Made by a program: the position numbers and the translations under genes. A model generated the notes under the pieces. The model was given only the letters and a program-made list of their open reading frames with translations, was not told the DNA's origin and searched no databases. From positions 1 through 55,818 of the forward strand of contig VLTN01000104.1 of NCBI GenBank assembly GCA_008330645.1: DNA of 55,818 bases, in the 5' to 3' direction. Positions 1 to 9,244 of the stretch are shown in pieces; position 1 is the stretch's first letter; each line of letters begins with the position of its first letter. The DNA comes from Cafeteria roenbergensis (Eukaryota; Sar; Bigyra; Bicosoecida; Cafeteriaceae).

Positions 1-906
1 GCGGCCTCAGCGGCGGCGGCCTCGGCAGCAGTCGGAGCGGCGTCTTCGCCGGCAGCACTCGAGGAAGCGGTGGTTGTTGTTGTGGTGGTTGGTGGAGATG
101 TGGAGAGGTCAGTCGTTGAGGTGGACGTCACAGACTCGTGGGTCTCGGCGGCACCCCCGGCCGATGCGGCCGGCGCAGGCGCGGAGGCTGCCTCCGTTGC
201 GCTTACGGCAACATCACCCGCAACGGTCGAGTCCAGGTTGGCTGAGTCCGCCGGGGAGGCGCACGCAAGGTGAAAGAAGCTGGAGTATGAACCGTCGTCC
301 GAACCCGATGAGCACATCTCCTCCATTGCGCGCAGTGCAGCCACCACGCGCGTTGACTCGTCACCGGTTGGCTGCTGGCTACCCGCAGGCCTCGATGCCC
401 AAGCTTGGCTCACGGCGGACCCGCAAAGGTCTGAGGCCGCCGTGACCCAAGCTGCCTCTTGGCCCTCAGAGCCAACAGTTTCCGCCAGCTTGGAAAGGAA
501 CTCGGGCGCACGCACAGGAGAAGTGCCCCCGCTTGCCACTGGGAGCTCAAGGATTCGGCCGCTGCACTCTTCGGGGAATGCAGGACCAAGGGAGGCGCGC
601 TTTGGCTGGCGCATCGACCCGCGCAGGCGAGCCAGGCTCTCAGAGACGGCCACGAACCGGTGGGCCGCCCCCAGCGGGGAGCCGTGTTGCACAGGCGCAC
701 TTGCCGTCGCCGGCCCTGCGAATGGGGGGGCTCACGCCGAACGGAGGGGGGCGAAACGATCAGGGTCTGCGCCTCTCGCGCAAGGGGGCCAAAGGCCAGC
801 TCCAGGCCGGGCTCCGCCTTGCCCCGCCACCAGCATACGGCAACAACTCACCCATGATACCGATCGCGAGGACTGCGACGGCCAGCGCCGCGGCAATCGA
901 CCGCAT
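1..906 (-). CDS. Membrane-anchored, Ser/Thr/Ala-rich protein, partial (runs off left edge), frame broken twice
   Basis: I do not recognise the family. The minus-strand ATG at 906 opens a hydrophobic N-terminus (MRSIAAALAVAVLAIGIM), a signal peptide or membrane anchor. From about 715 down to base 1 one frame is open without a stop. It encodes a polar, acidic region that becomes Ala/Ser/Thr-rich, with a run of seven Thr codons (about 75-95), and then leaves the window. The start and this frame are joined only if two homopolymers each gain one base: the C4 run at 822-825 and the G7 run at 724-730. With those additions the protein is continuous. A 20-nt GTGAG...CAG segment (716-735) could also restore frame as an ultrashort intron, but confirmed introns nearby are at least 83 nt. 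It is divergently arranged with the peroxiredoxin gene. Confidence 0.5.
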
Positions 907-1363
907 GGCGGCAAGCAATGCGCCTGCGGCACCGGGTGGCTGCCAACTCTGCCCCTGCGCGCTGACGTCGATTCGGCCGGCAGAGCTTTGGGAGGCAGTC
1001 GATTGCGAATCGCGCTGTGCGCGCCAATGCCAAGGATCGGCAAGGTGTCGACGACCATGGTCCTACCCCGTGCTGCACAGCTGCACCTTGCCCCTTGAGC
1101 GTGGCCGGGGAGGGCGCCGCGTTGTTTTCGAGTCTTGTGTCTCGGCGGCGCGCCGCGTCGCTGGACTCAGCCCCACACATCCCAGCGGGACGATGTGCTG
1201 CGTCCGCACGACAGCCTCGCATGGGGACGAACATTGAGCGAGGCTCTGACTGTGTGGTCGGTCATGGCGCTCTGGTCTCCGGACTTGAGCTCGCTCCGAG
1301 CAGCGAGCTCTGTCGCAGGCAGTTCCTTGTTGCACCTGCACATTCGCAGGCCCGCCGGCAGCC
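907..1363. other. Divergent intergenic region
   Basis: This 457-bp stretch lies between the minus-strand anchored protein and the peroxiredoxin start, so it probably holds both promoters. I see no TATA-like motif, RNA gene or convincing conserved ORF in it. An open minus-strand frame reaches 1058 but has no supporting features. Confidence 0.4.
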
Positions 1364-2510
1364 ATGGCTTTGACCATCGGGGACGCTGTCCCAGATTTTG
1401 TGGCCGCGAGCACTAAGGGCGAGATTCGGTTTCACAAGGTGAGGCGCAGGTGCATGCTCCCGTCCCTTGGCGACCGGGGAACGTTCACCCACCGCAATCG
1501 TGGCGCCGCGTGCCTCCCCCCCATGGCCCCAATGCACAGTTTCTGGACGATGGACCTGGCTGGACCATGCTTTTGTAAGCGCGACCCCGATGGCTGCGAC
1601 GAAACGAAGCGCTTTGCTATTCAGGGGCTGCGCTCTCCCCCGATGAGTTGCCGGCTGCCCGCTCGCGCTGGCCGCAACCGTCGCCATCCTGACTTCCGAC
1701 CTGCCCTGGTGTCGCTTCCCCGCGCTTTGGTGTGTGGCTTCCGCCGTGCTCGCGCCCGCAGCTCGCATCCTCGGGGTGAGGCAGACGACTGACGCCAGCG
1801 TGGCATCCGCAATGTCATTGTCAGGCTTGCGTGCCGCGTGCTCGCCATCGTCCCGCCCCTCCCTGCTGCGGCGTTGCCACCTCGCAGACTTTACGCCGGT
1901 TTGTACGACTGAGCTCGGGGAGTTTGCGAGGCACAAGAGCGCCTTTGACGCGCTTGGGGTGCAGCTCGTTGCGCTCTCGTGTGACACCGCCTCCGACCAC
2001 GCCGAGTGGTGCAAGGACATCGAGGCCTTCAAGGGTGCCCCCGTCGATTTTGCAATCATTGATGACTCGGACCGGACCCTTGCGACTCGGTTCCGCATGC
2101 TGGATCCGGACGAGAAGGACGAGTCCAAGCTGCCAGTGCCGGTCCGTTCGGTGTTCTTCATCGGGCCGGACAAGCGCGTTCGGGCCACAATCTGCTACCC
2201 TCCCCTCGTCGGCCGCAACGTGCCGGAGCTCTTGCGAGTGATCAGGGCCCTTCAGCTTGGCGATGCGCACCCAGTGGCAACGCCCGTCAACTGGCAGCCA
2301 GGAGATCGGGTGATGATCCAGCCGTCACTGAGCGACGAGGAGGCGGCAGCCAGGTTTCCCGGCTTCACCAAGCACGAGGTCCCATCTGGGAAGGGCTACA
2401 TCCGCATGACCGACGACCCGTCGGTGCCAACAACGGCTCCGGCAGATGCACCAGAACTCGCTGCTTCCGCCGCCGCCGCAGGCGCCTCCGCAGGCGCCGG
2501 CTCAACTTGA
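1364..2510 (+). CDS. 1-Cys peroxiredoxin (Prx6 family), four exons
   Basis: A thiol peroxidase that reduces H2O2 and organic hydroperoxides. The spliced product is 248 aa. Exons are 1364-1438, 1540-1574, 1762-1775 and 1888-2510; introns are 101, 187 and 112 nt with GTGAG/GTAAG donors and CAG acceptors. The junctions build the diagnostic active-site segment LFSHPRDFTPVCTTELG, with the peroxidatic Cys at residue 47 and His39, the same numbering as human PRDX6. The third exon is a 14-nt microexon supplying only the SHPR part. The C-terminal half matches Prx6 dimerisation-region motifs (PVRSVFFIGPDKRVR, GRNVPELLRVI). The GxSxG element of the mammalian phospholipase A2 triad is not present, so only peroxidase activity is expected. 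An Ala-rich 25-residue tail is lineage-specific. There is no targeting peptide, so it is probably cytosolic. Confidence 0.93.
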
Positions 2511-2701
2511 GCACTTTTCAGGGTGTGCGCGTGTGCGAGTGTGCTTGGGTGGCTCATTGGGTCACTGACCTTTTCCTTCGTCCGCGTTGCACGCCTTTCG
2601 GGCCGCCGACGCTTTCATGCACTCCGTGCGACCAATTGTTTCCACAAGAGCAGTGCACTGTGCTCGGCGCGCTTGCCCAAGCTGCCAACACGAATATTGC
2701 C

Positions 2702-5700
2702 TCACCACGGCGTGTAGAGCCTTGCCGCACGATTGCGGGACACGAACCCAGTTCCGTCTGGAAGGCGCTCGTCGATGGTGATGTCCGGAACATCGCGGAC
2801 CACGTCGAGCAGCTCTGCCGACGCGTGAACGCGATTCGGCAGGGAGGTGGATTCGACCTCCATGACGTAGTCGACTTGCGGGCCGAACAGCTGGTACCGT
2901 GGCATCTGCGTCCCGATCACTCCGCTGAGCACTGGGCCGACGTGAATTCCAACTCGCGCTTGCAAAGCCCTGCCTCCTGGCGCTTTGAAGGTACGGAGAC
3001 GCTGCATCATGTCCAAGGCACACTTGGTGACGCGCACTGCGGCGTCGGCGGCGGGGCGGGGATCTGGGGCTCCGCAGCACACCAAAAACGCGTCGCCAAT
3101 CGTCTCCACCTTGTACGCTCCTCGTCGTTCGACCATCTTGTCAAACATGTCGTACAATTCATCCAGCATCATCACCAGCTTGTGGGGACCGATTGCCTGC
3201 GACAGCTTGGTGAAACCAACCAGGTCGAACATCAACAGAGCCACCTGGTTCATGGAGGGCTCGTACATCGACCCCGCTGCCCTGTTGAGGCCAATCACAT
3301 GGCCAGTGTTGTCAATCAGCGACATGTCCCGACCTGAAGTATCTCGCACAGACGTTGAAACCCCCCCGGGGATTCTCGCGCCCTTGCCTTCGCGCTCAAT
3401 TGACTTGGAAGAGGCAAAGCGAACCCCCTGTCCAGTTGGCGCTTCGGGCGATCCGCTGCCGTCTTGGCCGGACGCGGTGTGCACCACAACACCGCCACCT
3501 CTGGCATTGGGCCCGCCTCTGCGTTGCGATGGTGGCGGCTTTAATTTCAGGATTTCCTCCGCGATGTCGTCTGGAACGCCAACCCCAGCAATGACCTTTG
3601 GCCTGGTCTCCCGAGGCGACTCCGTCACCCTTGCCGGTGGAAGCATGCGCCTCGAGAAGGCACTCGAGGCCCTGCCGAACGCGCTCATTTCGCTGACCAC
3701 TTCCGCATCCGAAACAGAAATGTGGGAGTCAGACGCCTGGCTATCGCGGCGGGGGTGCTGTGAGGTGCGCCCCGCAGCGGCACCGGCCGAGCCGCACAAG
3801 CTGTCCCTGCTCAGAATTTCCGCTGCCAGCCGTGCCAGCGCCCGCTGCGTTCCACCTCGATTCAACATGGAGTCGGCTATACCCTTGGGGAGCATGGCAT
3901 GGAGCATTCCTTCCGTGATGCGCTGGCCCTCTCGAGCAACATAATTGGTGAAAAAATCGAACCGCCGGCTCCTCTCGAACTCCCGAACAAGGACGATGGA
4001 TAGTACGGAGGTGGCAACGACCCACGCCACCCCGTACCCCCACATGCGGTCGCCCTGAACCACTGTGCCAATCACCCCGGCAGCAACCATCGGCGGCGAG
4101 AGCATCAGCAGCACGAGCGACCGCATACCGAGCAACGAGGGCGCGATCACCATGACAAGGACGAGCGCTCCCTGAAACTGAAACATCTCCGTGCTGTTGT
4201 CCTCGAGGGCACCAGGCCACTTGGTGTTCTTGGAGAACGGAGGGTCCCCCCACACGCGCAAGTGCGAGAACGTCCACGTAAGCACGTACAGGCACGAGAG
4301 CCCCGCCGACAAGAGTTGCAGTGCCGTGAACAGAAGCACTCCGTCGTAGAGAGTCTCGGGTTCGGTCGGTCTCCATCTTGCGCAGCAAGCAGGCGAGCGA
4401 GCTGTCGAATTACCAAAGTGTCTCTCGCCTCGCGAGTCAGGAAGACTTGAGTTGCTTGCTCGGGCCACTCGAGCGCGGTTGCCCGCCGAACCAGACGAGC
4501 CGCTGCGGTTGGACTGCGGGTTCTGCCGGTCCAATCTTTTGGTCAGGCCTGAGCTGAGAATGTCCCCTTTGCGTCCCGAAACCCCATGAATGAGCTGCGA
4601 CACGAGCTCGGAGATTCCTGCGTTGCCCTTGTTCGCCACGATGAACTCCTCCGTGAGCCGAATGGCGCTCGAAGGTCGACAGCAGGAAAGCACTCCGCCC
4701 GGACGCAGCCACAGCTGAAGCAGTTGTGGAGTCGATCCGGACCCTACTGGCAGGCAAGCGAGGCTGACGAGGGCGCAAAACAGCTCGAGCAGAGCAGCAG
4801 GTGTGTCACTGGAAATCAGCAGCGAAAACCGCGCCAAACTGATAGACGCCACAATGAAGATGCCGATGGGGAACAAGTGGGTTGCATGGGCTGCATGATG
4901 AGCCCGATACAGCGGTTCCAGCACATCAGCGCTGTCCAGGTATTGCAGCGTCCAAGGATGCACCGTGGGTTCGGGCAGCGGCTGAGGATCTGACGGAGCA
5001 ACCAACATCCCCGTGGCAGCGGTGGTCTCCGAAGCAACTCCCTGGGTGGTTCCGGGGTGAAGGTGCTGGGCGGCACTGCTGGGGCTGGACCGGCGAAGCG
5101 AGCGCGCACTGGCAGACTCTCCTGCGCCACCCACACGAGGTCTTGCTCGCGGGGGCGCCGGCGACGCTTGAGGAATGATTTGGCTCGAGCTCTTCCACCG
5201 GACTGGGTCGCCCGCCTGCGACGAGCGAACCGCTCTCACGAAGGAGCGGCTGGAAAAAGCAGGGGCAATCGATCGCCTTGACTTGGTCTCCAAGAATCGC
5301 GGTTCGTGTTGGGACCGCGGGGCCGCAGGAGTCCTAGCCCGGGGGGGCGGTGGTGCCGTCGTTGCGCGTGCACCCTTCGGCCTGGAGGGCCCACTTGGAG
5401 GAGTTGGCGGAAGCGGGGGGGCTCCTCGTGGCTTGTGCTGCTGGCAGCCCTGACTGGCGGCGGCGTCTCCAGCTGCTCCAGCTGGCATTTGCATGGCGGC
5501 TTTCGCGTCTGCATGCTCCAGTCCCATGCCCAAGATGTCTGCCATTTGCGTTGGCCCCTGAGATGCCGAGCGAGCCTGGGCAAGGGCCTTCGCAGCTGTG
5601 GAGATGCCCGCTCCTTCCGCCTCCGATTGGGTCCCAGACGAGGGTGCGCCAGCATGCACTTCCTCAACAATGGCGTCTGCCTCCGCATCCAGGCGGCTGA

Positions 5701-8341
5701 GCGCAGGCCGCCCGTGCGGAGAACTGGTCAGACGGATCGGGGGCATCGGCCCCCTTCCTATGCCCAGTCCTCTGACGTGGACAGCAGAGGCGTGGGCGGA
5801 GAGTCCGCGTGAAATCACGGTGAAGCTTTGGCTACGAGCCGCTGCGGATCCGATCGCTTTCGTTGTGGAGCTCGTCGTGGCGTGCGTGGTCCCGGACTGT
5901 TCCCTGGGGAGCGACTGGATCACGGCGGTGCCCCCCGGCTCGTCAAGCGCTCGCGGGGAGGGCAAGGCAGGCGGGCTGCCTGGGTCTGGGAGGATGCCTG
6001 GAATCAATGCTCGGCTCGCAAGAACCGAGGACACAAACATGGAGCTGCGGCCAAGTCTGGAGCGCCTTGACGATTTCGCGTTGTGAGTCGAGCTCGCGTC
6101 TCCCGCTCGCAACGAGCGCAGATCTGCATCGCTTGAGACTGCGGATGCGGGCCCTGGTGCGCCGGAAGACCCGCTGGTGCCGTCTTCCGAGAGCATCCCG
6201 GAGCGAAGGCCGGGGTCACTGGACGCGCGCTTGATCCGACTCAGAGTGGCCTCGGACCATCGAGGAGCGCGCTGTTCCGCCGTGGCGCCCGACTCTGCCA
6301 CGCCTTGCCAACCAACGCTGCGCTGCCGGCCGCCGGCTGTTGGAGTGGCCACAGGAGTCGAGCTTCGCCCCATTGCCTTAGGGAGCTGCGGCTCTGCGTC
6401 ACCGCGGTCATCGAAAACGCCGCCCAGTGGAGCCACTTTGGCTGAGAACCTGCCGGGGACCGCCCTTCCTTCGGCAGGCGCAGCTGGCGACTGAAGGGAG
6501 CTGCGCCCAGAGCCGACCACCGCCGACGGGACGCTGCCAAGCTCAGTACCGCTCGCGGCTGAGTTGGGGCCTGACCGCTGACTGACGTTGGGCCGGCTGC
6601 GATGCCTGCGAAGGTTGTTACGCATGCTCATTCGTGACTTCTTGTCCCGCTCCGTCGCGTCGGTCTCGGCAATCTGAGACACCTGTTTAAGCATACGGAT
6701 CTGCCCGATGTTCGCGTGTTTGTCGCTGGCAGCCGGGGCTCGTCGCTTCGCTGCCCCGCCACCCAGCGCCTCGATGGCGACGCTTCTCGAAGCGTTGACC
6801 TTCCCTGGCGATAGCAAGTGCTTCCTGAGGTGCTTTCGTAGGCCGAGGGTGTCGTGGCCATGCCACCTTGATGCAAGTCGGAGCTTGTCCGATGCCTTGA
6901 GATCGACGATGTACGTCTGCATCACGCCTTTGCCCTTGCACCATATTGTGGGCCGAGGAACCAACGCAATGCCTGCCAGCCTGGCGAGCAGCACATCGGA
7001 CCACTCTGGCCTCACCGATGTCGTGCTCAGCCTGTCCACGCCGTCCTCGGCCGGCGCAAGGTGCTCCGGGTCCGGCGTCGCTCCCTTCAAGTCGTGAGTT
7101 CGGACCATGCTTGGCCAGTCGCCCCAAAGGCCATCGAGCCCGCTCAAGGTGGGCTCTGCCGCGGTTGCCGCTTTGGGGTTGTCGCGAAACTCTGGCTTCC
7201 GCTCTGCGCCAGCGCTGCTGCCTTGGCTAGATCTGGAAGAGTCAGAGCCCCGTCGCCTGCGCGACATGTGTAGCGGCTCTTCAAGACCGGACTCTGTCTT
7301 CTGCAAGGCTCCATGGCGCGCGAGGTCGGCCGTTGCGTATGCCACAAGCCCTGGCTCGGCCACGGCGCAAAAGCCCCGCACGTCATCGAGAAGCAGCTTA
7401 CGGGCGGCTGCTGACAGGTGGATGAGCCCAGGGGCTCCGGCACTTTTAATTCGGGACGCGGTGTTGACCGTGTCTCCGAAGAGCTTCCAGCGCGGCAGCA
7501 GGCGCCTCCCCAAGATCGCCTCGACGGTGGTCCCGGAGTTGATCCCGATTTGCAGAGTGATGCCTTTTGCGCGGCAAATAGGATCATCGTGCACCGCGTC
7601 GAGCATGTCCGTGCTGGCCCGGATCAGGGCGAAGACGGGGTTTCTCGGATGCAGGCACTGCACGGGCAAGCCAGAGACCGCCATGTACTCAGACCCGATC
7701 GTCTCGACCTTGAACACCCCGTGCCGGTCCATCACTCCGTCAATGACCTTGAATACGCGGGAGAGTGTCCGAAGGGTGCCGGAGTGCACGTTGTTCCCCA
7801 GCTTGTGCAGCCCGTCTCCTTGGGCGTGGTCGGGCGCCATCACCTCGCAGAACAGCACGGCCACGCGCTTTGCCGTCGAAACAATGCGTTCGTCCTTGAT
7901 GAGTTCTGCCAAGAAGACTCGAGGAATCACGCGCTGCAGCAGAAGCAGTTGCGTGTGCGACTCCATTTCCATTGTGGCAAAGAGCCGCACAAGCTCGTGC
8001 CGCATCACCTGGTTTTGGCGCTGAGGGATGAACGAGGCCAAGGCAAAGTTCAAGACGATGACCCCGTTGGCGAAAGTCTCGTAGGCGACGCCGGTGGAGA
8101 GGAGCTGCGACACGGTGGAAATGACCATCACAACGATGACAGCCACGAAGCCCACGTCTACATATGCCGCAGGCGTCACAAAGGCCTTGGGGTACGCGTA
8201 CACGATCAGCGTCAAGACGAAGAGGGAAAACGTTCCTGGGCGCTCGCCAGATGCGATGGACAGCGATGGGACAAGAACGATGCCGACCAAGTATGTCACA
8301 ACGGTGAGTCCGTCGGAGGCCCAGCGCAGCTTGTGCGAAGA
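2702..8341 (-). CDS. Twelve-TM-type class III nucleotide cyclase with inverted, complementary catalytic domains (5' exon not located)
   Basis: The product makes cAMP or cGMP. The exon is uninterrupted from a splice acceptor (ctgaccgcag, ending at 8342) to the stop at 2702; with the GTG at 8299 as residue 1 it is 1,865 aa. In order: several TM helices (about 1-90), cyclase domain A (about 146-325), a roughly 780-residue disordered Ser/Pro/Ala linker, a second TM block (about 1135-1460), and cyclase domain B (about 1684-1865, at the C-terminus). Domain A keeps the transition-state Asn279 and Arg283 (LFGDTVNTASR) but has Glu152 and Ser203 where metal-binding Asp is expected. Domain B keeps both metal Asp (MFDLVGFT and VETIGDAF) but has LFGPQVDYVMEVES in place of the Asn/Arg motif. 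One composite active site is therefore expected. The purine-contact position is Glu (VETIG) as in guanylyl cyclases, but the second is Lys272 rather than Cys, so substrate is unresolved. An upstream exon must exist; no clear donor is visible in 8342-8574. Confidence 0.9.
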   Translation of the reverse strand, partial: SSHKLRWASDGLTVVTYLVGIVLVPSLSIASGERPGTFSLFVLTLIVYAYPKAFVTPAAYVDVGFVAVIVVMVISTVSQLLSTGVAYETFANGVIVLNFALASFIPQRQNQVMRHELVRLFATMEMESHTQLLLLQRVIPRVFLAELIKDERIVSTAKRVAVLFCEVMAPDHAQGDGLHKLGNNVHSGTLRTLSRVFKVIDGVMDRHGVFKVETIGSEYMAVSGLPVQCLHPRNPVFALIRASTDMLDAVHDDPICRAKGITLQIGINSGTTVEAILGRRLLPRWKLFGDTVNTASRIKSAGAPGLIHLSAAARKLLLDDVRGFCAVAEPGLVAYATADLARHGALQKTESGLEEPLHMSRRRRGSDSSRSSQGSSAGAERKPEFRDNPKAATAAEPTLSGLDGLWGDWPSMVRTHDLKGATPDPEHLAPAEDGVDRLSTTSVRPEWSDVLLARLAGIALVPRPTIWCKGKGVMQTYIVDLKASDKLRLASRWHGHDTLGLRKHLRKHLLSPGKVNASRSVAIEALGGGAAKRRAPAASDKHANIGQIRMLKQVSQIAETDATERDKKSRMSMRNNLRRHRSRPNVSQRSGPNSAASGTELGSVPSAVVGSGRSSLQSPAAPAEGRAVPGRFSAKVAPLGGVFDDRGDAEPQLPKAMGRSSTPVATPTAGGRQRSVGWQGVAESGATAEQRAPRWSEATLSRIKRASSDPGLRSGMLSEDGTSGSSGAPGPASAVSSDADLRSLRAGDASSTHNAKSSRRSRLGRSSMFVSSVLASRALIPGILPDPGSPPALPSPRALDEPGGTAVIQSLPREQSGTTHATTSSTTKAIGSAAARSQSFTVISRGLSAHASAVHVRGLGIGRGPMPPIRLTSSPHGRPALSRLDAEADAIVEEVHAGAPSSGTQSEAEGAGISTAAKALAQARSASQGPTQMADILGMGLEHADAKAAMQMPAGAAGDAAASQGCQQHKPRGAPPLPPTPPSGPSRPKGARATTAPPPPRARTPAAPRSQHEPRFLETKSRRSIAPAFSSRSFVRAVRSSQAGDPVRWKSSSQIIPQASPAPPRARPRVGGAGESASARSLRRSSPSSAAQHLHPGTTQGVASETTAATGMLVAPSDPQPLPEPTVHPWTLQYLDSADVLEPLYRAHHAAHATHLFPIGIFIVASISLARFSLLISSDTPAALLELFCALVSLACLPVGSGSTPQLLQLWLRPGGVLSCCRPSSAIRLTEEFIVANKGNAGISELVSQLIHGVSGRKGDILSSGLTKRLDRQNPQSNRSGSSGSAGNRARVARASNSSLPDSRGERHFGNSTARSPACCARWRPTEPETLYDGVLLFTALQLLSAGLSCLYVLTWTFSHLRVWGDPPFSKNTKWPGALEDNSTEMFQFQGALVLVMVIAPSLLGMRSLVLLMLSPPMVAAGVIGTVVQGDRMWGYGVAWVVATSVLSIVLVREFERSRRFDFFTNYVAREGQRITEGMLHAMLPKGIADSMLNRGGTQRALARLAAEILSRDSLCGSAGAAAGRTSQHPRRDSQASDSHISVSDAEVVSEMSAFGRASSAFSRRMLPPARVTESPRETRPKVIAGVGVPDDIAEEILKLKPPPSQRRGGPNARGGGVVVHTASGQDGSGSPEAPTGQGVRFASSKSIEREGKGARIPGGVSTSVRDTSGRDMSLIDNTGHVIGLNRAAGSMYEPSMNQVALLMFDLVGFTKLSQAIGPHKLVMMLDELYDMFDKMVERRGAYKVETIGDAFLVCCGAPDPRPAADAAVRVTKCALDMMQRLRTFKAPGGRALQARVGIHVGPVLSGVIGTQMPRYQLFGPQVDYVMEVESTSLPNRVHASAELLDVVRDVPDITIDERLPDGTGFVSRNRAARLYTPW

Positions 8342-8574
8342 CTGCGGTCAGGCACGGCGAGCAGAATCTAGCCACCAGTAGCTTTTGGCGTAGAGGCGAC
8401 CCGTTCTCGTCCGACACAAAGCCGGAGAGCAGACGCAAGCCACGGACAGTGGCGGTTTCAATTCAGCCAGCACCCAGCGCAAGGAGCCGTTCTCAAGCGT
8501 GACAGCCCTGGCATGCCAACACTGCCACCGCATTCCCTGCAGGGCATTGACAAGGGCTCTAAGTGGCCTCCCGC

Positions 8575-9024
8575 TCATGCATCAGCAACACGGCAGAACG
8601 GGGAGGGGGAGGCCGAGAAGGCAGCGGCGTCAACAGGCGGGCCGAGTCGTGCTGCAGCTTTGCGTGCCGCGGGGCTCACCAGCCAGGCTGCAATCAGCAT
8701 CGAAATGAGCAACGCCATTTCGCATGATGAGATCACGACAATGAGGCCCAGCGGCCAGTCGGTAACGTCGTCGGAAAAGAGGCGGGCGGCGATCACGCCG
8801 ACCTCCAGCACGACCAGGGCGGCCGCGTACCGCACCCTTGACAGGCGCACGGCCGCCCATCGCGCCACCTCGGCAGAGATGATGGCAGTCCTCGCAACGT
8901 CAAGAGCCTGCCGCTTCTGAGCCTCAATGTCGTGGAACAGCGAGCTGGTGCCGGCATCGTCGCTGGTGGCCAAGGCCAGGCTCGCCCGCCTGCCCGCTCG
9001 GGAGATGTGGTCCTTGGACACCAT
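8575..9024 (-). CDS. Small two-TM protein of unknown function
   Basis: I do not recognise the family. The ATG at 9024 gives 149 aa. A polar N-terminus (about 1-60, with Ser/Arg and a short DIEAQKRQALDVAR helix) is followed by two hydrophobic segments (about 66-85 and 92-115, the latter GLIVVISSCEMALLISMLIAAWLV), then a short basic/Ala tail. The open frame continues upstream to 9582, but that part overlaps the divergent PDI gene and loses membrane-protein character, so the 9024 start is preferred. It lies immediately upstream of the cyclase on the same strand. It could be a 5' exon of that gene, but no GTGAG-type donor was seen at its end. Confidence 0.5.
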   Translation of the reverse strand: MVSKDHISRAGRRASLALATSDDAGTSSLFHDIEAQKRQALDVARTAIISAEVARWAAVRLSRVRYAAALVVLEVGVIAARLFSDDVTDWPLGLIVVISSCEMALLISMLIAAWLVSPAARKAAARLGPPVDAAAFSASPSPFCRVADA

Positions 9025-9244
9025 GCCGGGGGGGCCAAACAGTCTGGTGGCCTCCCCTTGGCGCAACCGCGCGCCCCGGCGTTGCGGCCCTCCAGCCGGT
9101 TTCGGTGGACGCGGCCTGGTAGTGAGCGAAAAGCACGCGATCGATCGACGACGCCTTGCGCGAACTGGCGCTTGGGTTGTTTGGTCAACTGCGAGGAAGG
9201 CTCTGCCAGCAATGCCGGGCGCTTCCTCCGTGCCACCACCGACC

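Noticed and set aside
716-735. 20-nt GTGAG...CAG segment as an ultrashort intron
   Set aside because: It would restore frame, but confirmed introns here are 83-212 nt and a one-base C-run error explains the same break. Kept only as an alternative.
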